A stretch of DNA of 64,000 nucleotides from Nitrosomonas sp. Nm166 (lineage in GTDB: Bacteria; Pseudomonadota; Gammaproteobacteria; Burkholderiales; Nitrosomonadaceae). Both the position numbers and the translations under genes were made by a program. The DNA lies in the NCBI RefSeq assembly GCF_900112825.1, contig NZ_FONE01000005.1:1-64000 (forward strand). The letters are read 5' to 3'. Below the pieces are notes generated by a model. It was not told where the DNA came from, did not search any database, and was given only the letters and a program-made list of their open reading frames with translations. Below are positions 47,648 to 57,191 of this stretch, piece by piece; positions within the stretch are counted from its first letter, which is position 1, and every line of letters starts with the position of its first letter.

Positions 47648-48865
47648 ATGAAAGTGCGTCGGCAATTACTTATCGCACTCATCATTGCGATTGTAGGAGG
47701 TTTGGCTGTTGTCGCTATTGTCAGCTTTCCGCCGCAAACCGATCAGCAGGAAGATACGGTTAAACCGCCAACACCGGTTCAGGTTTTACAGGTAAAGCCC
47801 GAGCGATTACGCATGGATGTGCGATCTCAAGGGCGTGTCGCGGCGCAAACGGAAATAGACTTGGTCACCGGCGTGGCAGGCAATATCATCAAGATATCGC
47901 CTGCTTTTGTCAGTGGCGGCTTTTTCAAGAAAGGGGATTTGCTGGTTTCGATTGATCCGGCGGAATACGATCTGCGCGTGGCACAAGCCCAGGCCCGGGT
48001 GATGGAGGCTCAATATCAACTGACACGCGAAGAAGCGGAAGCCGAGCAGGCACGCGATGAATGGCGGCATTTGGGGCAGGGAGATCCTAATCCATTGAGT
48101 CTGAGGATTCCCCAACTCAAGGAAAAGAAAGCCAAGTTGGCAGCTGAACAGGAAGAGTTGAAGAATGCCAAATTACTGCGTCAACGTACCGACATTCGTG
48201 CGCCTTTTGATGGCCGGGTACGCAGCAAGGAAGTAGGTATGGGGCAATATCTCAGCGAAGGTGCCATTTTGGGGGTCATTTACAACAGTGATTTGGCAGA
48301 AATTCGTTTACCCTTGAGCACTCAGGAACTGGCCTTTGTCGATTTTCCGGAATTGCCCAATCGTACTCAACCCGCACGTGGAGCGCTGGTGAGACTCACT
48401 GCCAATTACCAAGGCCAGCAGCAGGCGTGGTCAGGTCATATTGTGCGCAGTGAAGGTATTGTTGACAAAGAAACCGGCATGGTGATGGTGGTTGCCCAAA
48501 TTCCTGACCCATTTGGTCTGGCTGCCAAGAAACCAGAATTATCCGGCGCCCAGTCAGCCACGGCCGTTTTACCGCTGGGCTTGTATGTAGAAGCCAGCAT
48601 TGAGGGGCGCTGGCTTGATAATTTAGTCATTTTGCCAGCGAGTGCACTATTTTCGAATAATCGCGTGGTAGTAATTGATGAGGAAAACCGGGTGCGCTTT
48701 CGTAATGTGGAAGTGTTAAAAAGGGAGCGCGAACAAATCATTATCAAAGCCGGTTTGCAAGCGAACGAGCGCATACTGGTCTCTGGCCTGCTTCATCCTA
48801 TCGAAGGATTGGTGGTCACTCCGATAGAATCTAATTCTCCTGCGGCGAAAGATCTAATTCCATGA
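47648..48865 (+). CDS. RND efflux periplasmic adaptor (membrane fusion protein)
   Basis: This 405-residue protein has an N-terminal anchor (LLIALIIAIVGGLAVVAIVSF). The adaptor fold follows: RSQGRVAAQTEIDLVTGVAGNI (lipoyl half), SGGFFKKGDLLVSID, a helical hairpin with REEAEAEQARDEW and KLAAEQEELKNAKLL, then IRAPFDGRVRSKEVGMGQYL (second lipoyl half) and a beta-barrel domain. The ATG at 47648 is chosen because the anchor follows at once, but no strong ribosome site precedes it; an in-frame GTG at 47588 inside the previous gene is possible. It bridges the inner pump and the outer duct. Confidence 0.88.
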   Translation: MKVRRQLLIALIIAIVGGLAVVAIVSFPPQTDQQEDTVKPPTPVQVLQVKPERLRMDVRSQGRVAAQTEIDLVTGVAGNIIKISPAFVSGGFFKKGDLLVSIDPAEYDLRVAQAQARVMEAQYQLTREEAEAEQARDEWRHLGQGDPNPLSLRIPQLKEKKAKLAAEQEELKNAKLLRQRTDIRAPFDGRVRSKEVGMGQYLSEGAILGVIYNSDLAEIRLPLSTQELAFVDFPELPNRTQPARGALVRLTANYQGQQQAWSGHIVRSEGIVDKETGMVMVVAQIPDPFGLAAKKPELSGAQSATAVLPLGLYVEASIEGRWLDNLVILPASALFSNNRVVVIDEENRVRFRNVEVLKREREQIIIKAGLQANERILVSGLLHPIEGLVVTPIESNSPAAKDLIP

Positions 48866-48914
48866 GTGGAGGGAAAATGGCCAAAGAATCATCTATGGGT
48901 ACGCAGGTCATTGT

Positions 48915-51900
48915 ATGAAACTGATTATTTGGTTTGCCAAAAACCCAATTGCTGCCAACTTATTGATGATACTCATTATTGCAGGTGGTGCGCTGGGATT
49001 ATCGATGGTCAATCGCTATACGCTTCCTCCCGCACCACAGAATCAATTAGAAATTGACATCCTCTATCCGAATGCGGGTCCCAGCGAAGTGGAGCAGGCG
49101 CTCTGCATTCCGATCGAAGAAGCTATCTACCTGTTGGAAGGTATCAAGAATATTAACTCGTTTGCTATGCAAGGAAAATGTGAGCTTTTTGTTGAGTTTG
49201 ATCCGGCAGTTGGGTCAGCGGCACGTTTCCAAACTGCTGTCCAGGCTAAAATCGATGCCATTCCGACGTTTCCAAAAACAATCGAAGGATTAAAGATCGA
49301 AGAAGTCAAGACGGGTACACAAGCAGTCAATGTATCCGTGCGTGGAGAAATTGATGTGGTAATTTTGCTGCGCCTACGCGATCAATTACGGACTCGGTTG
49401 AGCAAGCATCCTGACATTGGCATGGTTTATTATTGGCCGCAGGATCCCTATGAAATGTCGATTGAAATCACTGAATCGGATTTACGTCGCTACGCACTCA
49501 GTTTTGAAGAAGTCTCAGCCGCTATTCAAAATGCCTCAAAAAATTTGCCAGCAGGTGAATTGAAAAAAATCGATGGCAGCATTCTCCTGAGAAATAAGAA
49601 TCAGGCAATGACGGTTGCTGATTTTGCGGCCATTGAATTGCGGCCTGCGTATCAAGGTACACGTTTGTTGCTGGGAGATATTGCGCAGATTCGTGAAACC
49701 ATCGGCGAACGAGATGCAGCAATGAATATTGATGGCAAGCGTTTCGTAACGGTTTATGTGTTGCCTAAGAATCAAATTAAAGCGACAGTGGAAGCGGTTA
49801 ATCAGGTCATCGAAGAATTTCGTCCGGAATTGCCGGAAGGTGTCGACATCTTTACCTGGGAAGATTGGTCGGTCAAATATAATGAATACATGAATATGCT
49901 GATAGAAGACGCGATATCAGGTTTCATTCTGGTTTTTCTGATATTGGTGTTTACTTTGCGATTCTATTTAGCCTTGTGGGTGAGTAGCGGTATTTTAATC
50001 TCGCTGGCCGGTGCATTCTGGATGATGCCGATGCTGGGGATTTCTTTGAATGCATATTCCATTTCTGCGCTTATTTTAATTCTGGGGGTGCTGGCGGATG
50101 ATGCCATTATTGTAGGTGAGAATATTTATACCCATCAGCAGCAAGGACGAGTGGGCTTGGCGGGTGCGATCAGCGGAACGTTGGAAGTCACACCCCTGGT
50201 GGTAATGATGGTGTTATCCACGATGATTGCTTTTATCCCCGGGCTTTTTTTGCCGGGACTGAGTGGCAATCTGATGTACAACGTTTCCATGGTCATTATT
50301 GTGACGCTGGTGTTTTCCATGCTAGAAGCACTGCTGATTTTACCCTCTCATTTGGCTGTTGATTTTACCTCAACCGCAAATAAAAATGCCTGGTCCTCTG
50401 CAATTGATGCCATCCAAAAACGGATAGATGCGAAGTTGCAATGGCTTATTAACCATATCTATCAGCCAACGCTGCAAAAATTGCTGCATTTGCGCTATAT
50501 CACCCTGGCCGGATTTATTGTGATGCTGATGATAACAGGAGCGCTCGTGGAGTCTGGTCGCGTGCCAAGTACGTTGGAAGCACCCGTCAATGATTATTAT
50601 TTGATTGGGAAACTGGAATATCCAGCCGGCACTCCATTTGTTGAGACTGAACAGGTGGTCATGCAGCTGAAATATATCGCTGATGAGATTCGAGGAGAGC
50701 TGAACACTGAACTCGGTGTAGGTTCGCCCGATGAGAAGCTGCACGATAGCTTCCGGTATATCCTTATTATCATTGAAGAACTTGAAAGCCTGGTTTTTAT
50801 TGAGACAGCCTTTGATGAACGCATTCGCGCCCGGGTGGATGAAATTAAGAAGCGCTGGCAAGAGCGTTTTGGCGAAGCACCACCTGGTTTTACCATATCT
50901 TTCCAGAGCTTCTGGCCGCAGAACCTCGGTATGCCAGCGAGCCAAGGGGCGAAGCCGATTGAATTGAAGCTGATTGCATCGGATCCTGCCCAACAAAGTG
51001 CTGCGGGAGAAGTGCTTAAAAACAAGCTGGCATCATATGCCGGCGTGCACAGTATTAGCAGTTCTATGAAGACAGGTAAACCGGAATTGCGCCTCAAACT
51101 TAAACCTGAAGCAGCATTCCATGGACTAACGATGCAAAGCTTGACAGAGCAGGTGAGCCATAGTTTTGGAGGTCTGGAGGTACAACGTTTTTTTCAAGAT
51201 CGGAATGAAGTCAGGGTGATGCTGCGTTTTCCTGCCGAGCATCGCCGTTCTCTGGATGATCTATACCATATGCCGATCAGGCTTCCCGGCGGCGGCACTA
51301 CTCCTTTTGCTAATGTAGCTGAAACCGAATATGCGGCGGGGTTTTCCGTGATTACCCGGCAGGGTCGTGAGCGTATTCAGTTAATCAGTGCCGAGGTTTA
51401 TAAAGATGAGGCAAATGCTGAAGTTATTCTTGCCGAGTTGCGTGCTCATGTGATTCCTGAACTGGAGAAGCAATATCCCGGCCTCAGGATTGAACCTGGT
51501 CAAGCCAGACAGAAACAAGAGAAGGCCATGACTGCTTTATGGAGCTACGGTGCGCTGGCGATGCTGGCAATCTATGCGTTACTGGCTATTCCGTTACGTT
51601 CGTATACCCAGCCATTACTCATTATGTCGGCTATCCCGTTTGGTTTCATTGGCTCTGTAGTGGGACATCTGTTATGGGGCATTCCGCTCACGCTGGAATC
51701 CTATTTGGGATTGTTCGCTGTGGGAGGAATTGTGATTAATGATAGCTTGATATTGGTGGCCAAAATCAATGAAGCTGTGCAAAAAGGTACACCCATGGCT
51801 GATGCGGTGCTATCAGCCGGTAAAGCCCGTTTTCGAGCCATATTTCTGACTACCGCCACTACCTTTATTGGCTTATTACCCCTGCTATTTGAGCAGAGTT

Positions 51901-52061
51901 CGCATGCTGAGAAAATTCTACCGATGGCGATTACGCTTGCGTTTGGTATTTTATTTGCGACGTTGATCACTTTGCTGTTGGTGCCGATCAGTTGTGTGAT
52001 ATTGAAGGAAATATCCAGTCAGAAATTACTGGTTAGCGCAGGGGAGAAGCACTTTGGTTGA
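48915..52061 (+). CDS. RND-family inner-membrane efflux transporter
   Basis: This 1048-residue AcrB-type pump has twelve expected membrane segments. TM1 is at residues about 12-30 (IAANLLMILIIAGGALGLSM), the central block contains ALILILGVLADDAIIVGENIYT with the proton-relay acidic pair, and the last TMs include VGGIVINDSLILVAKINEA and ATTFIGLLPLLFEQ. Two large periplasmic loops lie between. It is driven by the proton gradient. The substrate is unknown; its place in this operon suggests export or recycling of the siderophore or its acyl by-product. Pyoverdine systems use an ABC pump (PvdRT-OpmQ) for that step, so an RND pump here is unusual. Confidence 0.92.
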   Translation: MKLIIWFAKNPIAANLLMILIIAGGALGLSMVNRYTLPPAPQNQLEIDILYPNAGPSEVEQALCIPIEEAIYLLEGIKNINSFAMQGKCELFVEFDPAVGSAARFQTAVQAKIDAIPTFPKTIEGLKIEEVKTGTQAVNVSVRGEIDVVILLRLRDQLRTRLSKHPDIGMVYYWPQDPYEMSIEITESDLRRYALSFEEVSAAIQNASKNLPAGELKKIDGSILLRNKNQAMTVADFAAIELRPAYQGTRLLLGDIAQIRETIGERDAAMNIDGKRFVTVYVLPKNQIKATVEAVNQVIEEFRPELPEGVDIFTWEDWSVKYNEYMNMLIEDAISGFILVFLILVFTLRFYLALWVSSGILISLAGAFWMMPMLGISLNAYSISALILILGVLADDAIIVGENIYTHQQQGRVGLAGAISGTLEVTPLVVMMVLSTMIAFIPGLFLPGLSGNLMYNVSMVIIVTLVFSMLEALLILPSHLAVDFTSTANKNAWSSAIDAIQKRIDAKLQWLINHIYQPTLQKLLHLRYITLAGFIVMLMITGALVESGRVPSTLEAPVNDYYLIGKLEYPAGTPFVETEQVVMQLKYIADEIRGELNTELGVGSPDEKLHDSFRYILIIIEELESLVFIETAFDERIRARVDEIKKRWQERFGEAPPGFTISFQSFWPQNLGMPASQGAKPIELKLIASDPAQQSAAGEVLKNKLASYAGVHSISSSMKTGKPELRLKLKPEAAFHGLTMQSLTEQVSHSFGGLEVQRFFQDRNEVRVMLRFPAEHRRSLDDLYHMPIRLPGGGTTPFANVAETEYAAGFSVITRQGRERIQLISAEVYKDEANAEVILAELRAHVIPELEKQYPGLRIEPGQARQKQEKAMTALWSYGALAMLAIYALLAIPLRSYTQPLLIMSAIPFGFIGSVVGHLLWGIPLTLESYLGLFAVGGIVINDSLILVAKINEAVQKGTPMADAVLSAGKARFRAIFLTTATTFIGLLPLLFEQSSHAEKILPMAITLAFGILFATLITLLLVPISCVILKEISSQKLLVSAGEKHFG

Positions 52062-52082
52062 ACCTTTCACTCATTAGAGAAA

Positions 52083-53714
52083 ATGACATTGTATCCACTA
52101 CTATTGAAACAACTCTGGCATACGCCTTTGGCGAATGCATCCGATCAAGAGATCATTTATCGTGATCAATTGCGCCTGAGTTATCGCCAGGTATATGCTC
52201 GCATTGGTCGCTTCGGCGCTGCCCTGGCAGCTGGTGGTTGCCGGCAAGGTGACGTGATCGCCGTTATGGATCACGACAGCCATCGTTATCTCGAATGCTA
52301 CTTTGCCATACCGATGTACGGTGCGACTCTGATGACGGTCAACACGAAACTGACACCGGCACAGATTGCCTATACCTTGAATCACTCACACGCTTCGATG
52401 TTACTGCTGCATGCGGACTTCATCCCGGTCATAGAAAGTATCCGCACGCAGTTGCCGGGCATACGAAAGCTTATCTTGCTGACGGATGGAACATCGGCGG
52501 AGGCAGTGCTGCCGCAAACTACGCTGCAGTTTGACGATGAGTACGAATCCTGGTTGGCGGATCAAACAGATGGTTTGAATTTTGCGGATTTTGATGAGAA
52601 TACCCGAGCGACGATGTTTTATACTACCGGCACCACCGGCGCGCCCAAAGGGGTTTACTACACCCATCGGCAATTGGTGCTGCACACGCTTGCAGCAGGT
52701 ATGGCATTAATGGCACCGGCAGCTCGGCAGCGATTTCACAGCGAAGATGTTTACATGCCGTTGACGCCGATGTTCCATGTGCATGCCTGGGGTATTCCCT
52801 ATATCGCTACATTGCTTGGAGTAAAGCAGGTCTATCCTGGGCGTTACGCGCCCGATATGTTGCTGAAATTGATCCGTGAAGAGCATGTTACTTGCTCGCA
52901 TTGCGTGCCTACTTTATTGAAAATGATACTGACTGCAGCACAGACATCAGGTGTGGATCTTCGTGGATGGAAAGTGGTTGTGGGTGGGTCGGCATTACCG
53001 CAAGCACTCGCCAAACAAGCGCTAGAAATGGGAGTCGATTGTTTCGCTGGCTACGGCTTATCAGAAACTGCACCCATATTGACGCTTGCGCAATTGAATA
53101 TCAGTCGTGGCATGCAAGACCCAATTACGGATGATGCGCTGGCTGACTTATGCTGTGCCGGACGTGCAATACCACTGGTGGATTTGCAAATCGTTGATGA
53201 TGCGATGCAACCGCAAGCGCATGACGGACGAAGCAGTGGTGAAATCGTTGTGCGTGCGCCTTGGCTGACGCAGGGTTATCTCGATAATCCGGAGGCCAGC
53301 GCAGCACTCTGGCACGGTAATTACTTGCATACGCAGGATATCGGTGTCATTCAGCAGGATGGCTATCTGCGCATTACCGATCGTTTGAAAGATGTCATCA
53401 AAGTCGCCGGCGAATGGGTGTCATCATTGGAATTGGAGAATGCCTTGGCACTGGTTACCGGTGTCAAGGAAGTTGCCGTGATCGGCATGCCTGATAAACG
53501 CTGGGGAGAATGCCCGCTGGCGTTGCTAATCGTGGATAACAATTTGTTCAATGAATCAATTGCCTATCAGCAACTGCGTGCATTCATCGAGCAGGGATCG
53601 ATTTCAAAACATGCATTGCTGACGCAATTCAAGCAGGTTGATGTCATTGCCAAAACGAGCGTAGGCAAAATCGATAAAAAAGCTTTGCGTGTTGAGCACT
53701 CTGTTGGACATTAA
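52083..53714 (+). CDS. Fatty acyl-CoA synthetase-like AMP-dependent ligase
   Basis: This 543-residue adenylating enzyme has the P-loop FYTTGTTGAPKGV (about residues 178-190), GYGLSETAPI, the hinge region TQDIGVIQQDGYLRITDRLKDVIK, and the catalytic Lys near the end (KTSVGKIDKKAL). It resembles medium/long-chain acyl-CoA synthetases. In this operon, upstream of a penicillin-acylase-type hydrolase, it probably activates the fatty acid that starts or decorates the siderophore precursor, either as acyl-CoA or for direct loading. It overlaps the region before the next gene but ends 85 bases before the acylase start. The fatty-acid length cannot be read from sequence. Confidence 0.88.
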   Translation: MTLYPLLLKQLWHTPLANASDQEIIYRDQLRLSYRQVYARIGRFGAALAAGGCRQGDVIAVMDHDSHRYLECYFAIPMYGATLMTVNTKLTPAQIAYTLNHSHASMLLLHADFIPVIESIRTQLPGIRKLILLTDGTSAEAVLPQTTLQFDDEYESWLADQTDGLNFADFDENTRATMFYTTGTTGAPKGVYYTHRQLVLHTLAAGMALMAPAARQRFHSEDVYMPLTPMFHVHAWGIPYIATLLGVKQVYPGRYAPDMLLKLIREEHVTCSHCVPTLLKMILTAAQTSGVDLRGWKVVVGGSALPQALAKQALEMGVDCFAGYGLSETAPILTLAQLNISRGMQDPITDDALADLCCAGRAIPLVDLQIVDDAMQPQAHDGRSSGEIVVRAPWLTQGYLDNPEASAALWHGNYLHTQDIGVIQQDGYLRITDRLKDVIKVAGEWVSSLELENALALVTGVKEVAVIGMPDKRWGECPLALLIVDNNLFNESIAYQQLRAFIEQGSISKHALLTQFKQVDVIAKTSVGKIDKKALRVEHSVGH

Positions 53715-53799
53715 GCAGTTTGCGATTCCAATTTTTTTACTGTGTTTAGCTGAATTTCATCACATCATCAGACAATTAGTTTCAATTGAGGAAATCAAT

Positions 53800-56007
53800 A
53801 TGAAAATCCGACTCATACTGCACTCATTCCGGTGTGTGCTATTGACAGCTCTGTTGCTGAGTGCCTGCCAGCCCGTCCAGCCACCTGCACAGGTCCATGA
53901 CGGTACGGAAATTTTGTGGGATACCTGGGGCATTCCGCATATTGTTGTCCAGAAAGACAGCGATGCCTTCTATGCTTTTGGCTGGGCGCAGATGCGAAGC
54001 CATGCAGATTTATTACTCAAACTTTATGCCGTAGCACGTGGGCGCGGTGCAGAGATTTTTGGTGAAAGTTACCTGCCCGCGGATCGGTCTGTGCGGATGC
54101 TGGGTATTCCTGGTTTGGCCGAGAAGTGGTATATGGAACAAGATGCTGCCTTCCGCGCCAATCTGGACGCATTTGCTGCCGGCATCAATGATTTCGCCCG
54201 CCAACATCCGGAGACCATTTCCGATATGGTCAAAGCTGTATTGCCGGTGACGCCGCAAGATGTCATCGCGCATACGACGCGTGTGATGACCGTTTTTATC
54301 GCCGGTACTTCTGAATGCAGTGCGGTATTGCCGGGTTTTGACTTTTTTGACCAGCCGGTTGCTTCGAATGGCTGGGCGCTAGGCCCTACTTATTCAGCCA
54401 GCGGTAATGCCATGTTACTTGCCAACCCACATCTGAGTTGGCATGGACTAGAGATGTTCTATGAGTCACACTTTCTGCTGCCGAATGTTAATCTTTATGG
54501 TACAGCACTGGTGGGTTCTCCTGTTTTACAGATTGCTTTTAACGATCACCTGGGTTGGACGCATACTGTCAATACGATGGATGGTTGTGATCTCTATCAA
54601 CTGAAGCGGGCAGGCGCTACGCTGGATGATGGTTATTTGCTAGATGGGTTGGCACAACCTTTTAATGTCACTATCGAAGTTATTCAAATCCGCCAGCAGG
54701 ACGGCAGCATGACAAGCGAATCTTTATTCATCCGCCGGTCCAAACAGGGACCAGTAATCGAGACAGATGACCAGATTCTGGCGGTGCGCTTTGCCTTATT
54801 GGAAACGTCATTGCTGGCCGGTATGAACCGGCAGTGGTGGGAAATGGGGCATGCGCGTAACCTGAAAGAATTTGAGGATGTGCTGCGAGGTCAGCATCTG
54901 CCCTTATTCAATGTGATTTATGCGGATGCTGACAAGCATATTATGCTTGCCTTCAATGGCATTATTCCCGTGCGGACTACGGGCGATGTAATATTCTGGC
55001 GAGCACCTGTTCCTGGAGATGATTCGAGTCTGATCTGGAGCGAGACGCATTCCTATGCGGATTTGCCCAAATCGATTGATCCTGCCAGTGGTTGGGTACA
55101 GAATGCCAATGGCGCACCCTGGTACATGACGATGCCTTTCCTCGACAAAAGCCATTACTCTCCTAACATCGCGGCTGATGTGACCAATAATCGCGAGCTG
55201 CGCGGATTACAGATGCTGAACGCCCATAAGCAGATGAGTTACGCGGAATTGATTGCTGCCAAACATTCGACACGCGCACTGGTTGCTGATCAGTTGCTCG
55301 ATGAGTTAGTTGCTGCTGCGCGCGGGAGTGGCGACCAGTTGCTGCAGCAGGCTGCCGATGTGCTGGATCGCTGGGACCGTCAATATCTGGCAGCAAGCCA
55401 GGGAGCATGGCTTTTCGGTATCTGGTTCGAGAAATGGCTGGAAAGAACAATTGCCAAAGCCGCCGATGCTGATACCGATAACAATTTTACCTATGGTCAG
55501 CTTGTCGGTGGTCTTTTCTATGCTCAACCTTTTGACCCGGCCCAGCCACTGACTACGCCGCATGGCTTGGCGGATGTACCGCTGGCGCTACTGGCCCTGC
55601 ATGATGCTGCCGGTAAGTTGCAGGCAACTGAAGGTGCACTCGATGTGGCGTGGGGCGATATTGCCCGCCTGCGCCGCGGCAAGATTGATTTGCCTGGTAA
55701 CGGTGCCGGCACTGTACTAGGCGTTTTTCGTGAAATTGTTTATGAGCCGGATGAAGATGGCAAACTTAAGTCATTCTCTGGTGATACTTATATCGCGCTG
55801 GTTGAATTCTCGCAGCCTGTTCGTGCTCAGGTGCTCACAACCTATGGTAATGCCACTCAGAACAGCGTTTTTGAGATAGGCGACCAATTGCGTCTGGCCG
55901 CCAAGCAGCAGCTCCGTCCCGCCTGGCGTACATTGGATGAGATTGAGTCGAATGTGGCAATGCGTGAGGTCTTGGTACCTTACAGTAGTAGTTCAGATCA
56001 AATCTGA
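53800..56007 (+). CDS. Penicillin-acylase-family Ntn hydrolase (PvdQ-like), predicted lipoprotein
   Basis: This 735-residue protein starts at ATG 53800 with GAGGAAATC upstream; the longer frame from 53689 overlaps the previous gene. The signal ends in lipobox LLSAC, so it is probably a lipoprotein. An alpha part (about 22-188; DTWGIPHI, AFGWAQMRSHADLLLKLY) is followed by a beta part starting at Ser189 in VASNGWALGP...MLLANPHLSW, the self-cleavage and nucleophile site of Ntn acylases. HTVNTMDG and FNGIIPVR carry further active-site positions. PvdQ removes the myristoyl group from acylated pyoverdine precursor; AHL and aculeacin acylases are relatives. With the acyl-CoA ligase directly upstream, removal of a siderophore acyl tail is the best guess. 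Confidence 0.87.
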   Translation: MKIRLILHSFRCVLLTALLLSACQPVQPPAQVHDGTEILWDTWGIPHIVVQKDSDAFYAFGWAQMRSHADLLLKLYAVARGRGAEIFGESYLPADRSVRMLGIPGLAEKWYMEQDAAFRANLDAFAAGINDFARQHPETISDMVKAVLPVTPQDVIAHTTRVMTVFIAGTSECSAVLPGFDFFDQPVASNGWALGPTYSASGNAMLLANPHLSWHGLEMFYESHFLLPNVNLYGTALVGSPVLQIAFNDHLGWTHTVNTMDGCDLYQLKRAGATLDDGYLLDGLAQPFNVTIEVIQIRQQDGSMTSESLFIRRSKQGPVIETDDQILAVRFALLETSLLAGMNRQWWEMGHARNLKEFEDVLRGQHLPLFNVIYADADKHIMLAFNGIIPVRTTGDVIFWRAPVPGDDSSLIWSETHSYADLPKSIDPASGWVQNANGAPWYMTMPFLDKSHYSPNIAADVTNNRELRGLQMLNAHKQMSYAELIAAKHSTRALVADQLLDELVAAARGSGDQLLQQAADVLDRWDRQYLAASQGAWLFGIWFEKWLERTIAKAADADTDNNFTYGQLVGGLFYAQPFDPAQPLTTPHGLADVPLALLALHDAAGKLQATEGALDVAWGDIARLRRGKIDLPGNGAGTVLGVFREIVYEPDEDGKLKSFSGDTYIALVEFSQPVRAQVLTTYGNATQNSVFEIGDQLRLAAKQQLRPAWRTLDEIESNVAMREVLVPYSSSSDQI

Positions 56008-56011
56008 ACTA

Positions 56012-56389
56012 CTACAACACATAATCAGCCGTAAGCATTTCCAGTAAATGTCCATTCGGATCACGAAAATAAACCCCACGGCCGCCAAAATTGTGATTGA
56101 TAGACATATTATCGGCTTCGCCAGGGCCGCTGCCATATTTAATATTCTCGATCTGTATTCGTTCGAATATCTCATCAAATTCCTGCTCCGAAACCTTAAA
56201 TGCGTAGTGATTTGAGTCAAATTTTTCTCGATTGTCAAAATCCAGACTCAGGGTATCATTTACCCGTACGACCACGAAATGTGAAAACTCGCCGGCATAT
56301 TCAAAACCAAACAGCCTGCAATAAAATTTTGCAGATTCCACATTATTAAAGCAGGGTACGATGGTGTGATTAAGTGTAATAGTCATCAT
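56012..56389 (-). CDS. VOC-family (glyoxalase/bleomycin-resistance fold) protein
   Basis: This 125-residue protein (or 124 from the second Met) has one VOC unit with two beta-alpha-beta-beta-beta modules. It begins LNHTIVPCFNNVESAKFYCRLFGF and ends FGGRGVYFRDPNGHLLEML, where the Glu of LLEML is a typical metal or active-site position. The first metal-binding His is probably that in LNHTIV. Relatives include glyoxalase I, dioxygenases and resistance proteins; the substrate is unknown. It converges on the acylase gene with 4 bases between their stops. Confidence 0.85.
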   Translation of the reverse strand: MMTITLNHTIVPCFNNVESAKFYCRLFGFEYAGEFSHFVVVRVNDTLSLDFDNREKFDSNHYAFKVSEQEFDEIFERIQIENIKYGSGPGEADNMSINHNFGGRGVYFRDPNGHLLEMLTADYVL

Positions 56390-56674
56390 TTTTCCTTCGA
56401 AGAGTATCTGGCGAAAAATTTCTTAAGCATTTAAAAAAATACTGAAGAAAAAAATGTTCATTTAAATCTTTAGAAGTAAGCCGAATCCGAGACTGAAATA
56501 ATTAGACTTCCTTTTCTATTATGATCATATTAATCAATATCAAAAGCAAGCAAGGCTGAACTATTCAGAAATAGTGCGTTGTTATTTATCCGAAAAGTAA
56601 AGTATGATGGGATATACAAGCAATCCTTATCAGGTTGTGCATTAAATTTGGTCATTCTGTAGATGTTTCCTTTT

Positions 56675-57040
56675 ATGAATAACAAACTCTCTATTGTCTT
56701 AATAGCAGCCATCATATTGCTGAACGGATGTGGATCGGTGAGAGAATATAGAATCAGGCAAGCGGTATTATCTGATGCCAGTACCACGGAAGAAATACGC
56801 AAGGCAGTCGATTACAGAGAGCTCATGGTTGGCATGACAAAAGAACAAGTCATTGCTTCTTGGGGGCTGCCCTGTAAATGGTGCTTTGGGACACGCAGAA
56901 GCCCGAGTGGAGACACGTGGGAGTATATTACTTTTGGATCAGATAATTTAGTGACGGGATCCGATTTTCTTGGTATTGGAAATGGAATTTATCTGTTCTT
57001 TGATAAGGATGGAATGCTGAAGCATTGGTCTTCTGAATAA
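56675..57040 (+). CDS. Small lipoprotein with BamE/SmpA-like fold
   Basis: This 121-residue protein from ATG 56675 (an upstream ATG at 56663 adds four residues) has a signal peptide ending in lipobox LNGC. The mature part has the SmpA/OmlA pattern: YRELMVGMTKEQVIASWGLPCKW, GDTWEYITFG and LFFDKDGMLKHW. The lone BamE of the outer-membrane assembly complex has a similar fold, but many unrelated small lipoproteins share it, and this is not confidently BamE. It has an internal WCFG segment, so cysteines at CKWC could form a disulfide. It stands alone. Confidence 0.7.
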   Translation: MNNKLSIVLIAAIILLNGCGSVREYRIRQAVLSDASTTEEIRKAVDYRELMVGMTKEQVIASWGLPCKWCFGTRRSPSGDTWEYITFGSDNLVTGSDFLGIGNGIYLFFDKDGMLKHWSSE

Positions 57041-57051
57041 AAGAATAAAGC

Positions 57052-57131
57052 ACCCCGCCGCAAGCAGCGGGGTATTAACTGCGCTTTTCAATCTGCTGGT
57101 TTTCAACCAGCTTTCGCCCCAAGGAGCGGAG
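57052..57131. repeat. REP-like cluster of hairpins after the lipoprotein gene
   Basis: Three short inverted repeats follow each other. They are ACCCCGC...GCGGGGT at 57052-57073, CTGGTT-TTC-AACCAG at 57096-57110, and the imperfect CGCCCCAAGGAGCG at about 57115-57128. The first may also act as a terminator for the lipoprotein gene, but no T-run follows. The look is that of a repetitive extragenic palindrome cluster; I cannot check copy number here. Confidence 0.5.
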
Positions 57132-57191
57132 AATTGAACCCAGCAGAGAATTAAATCGGGTTTGATTTAAGTAAGAAATATAGGACATCCA

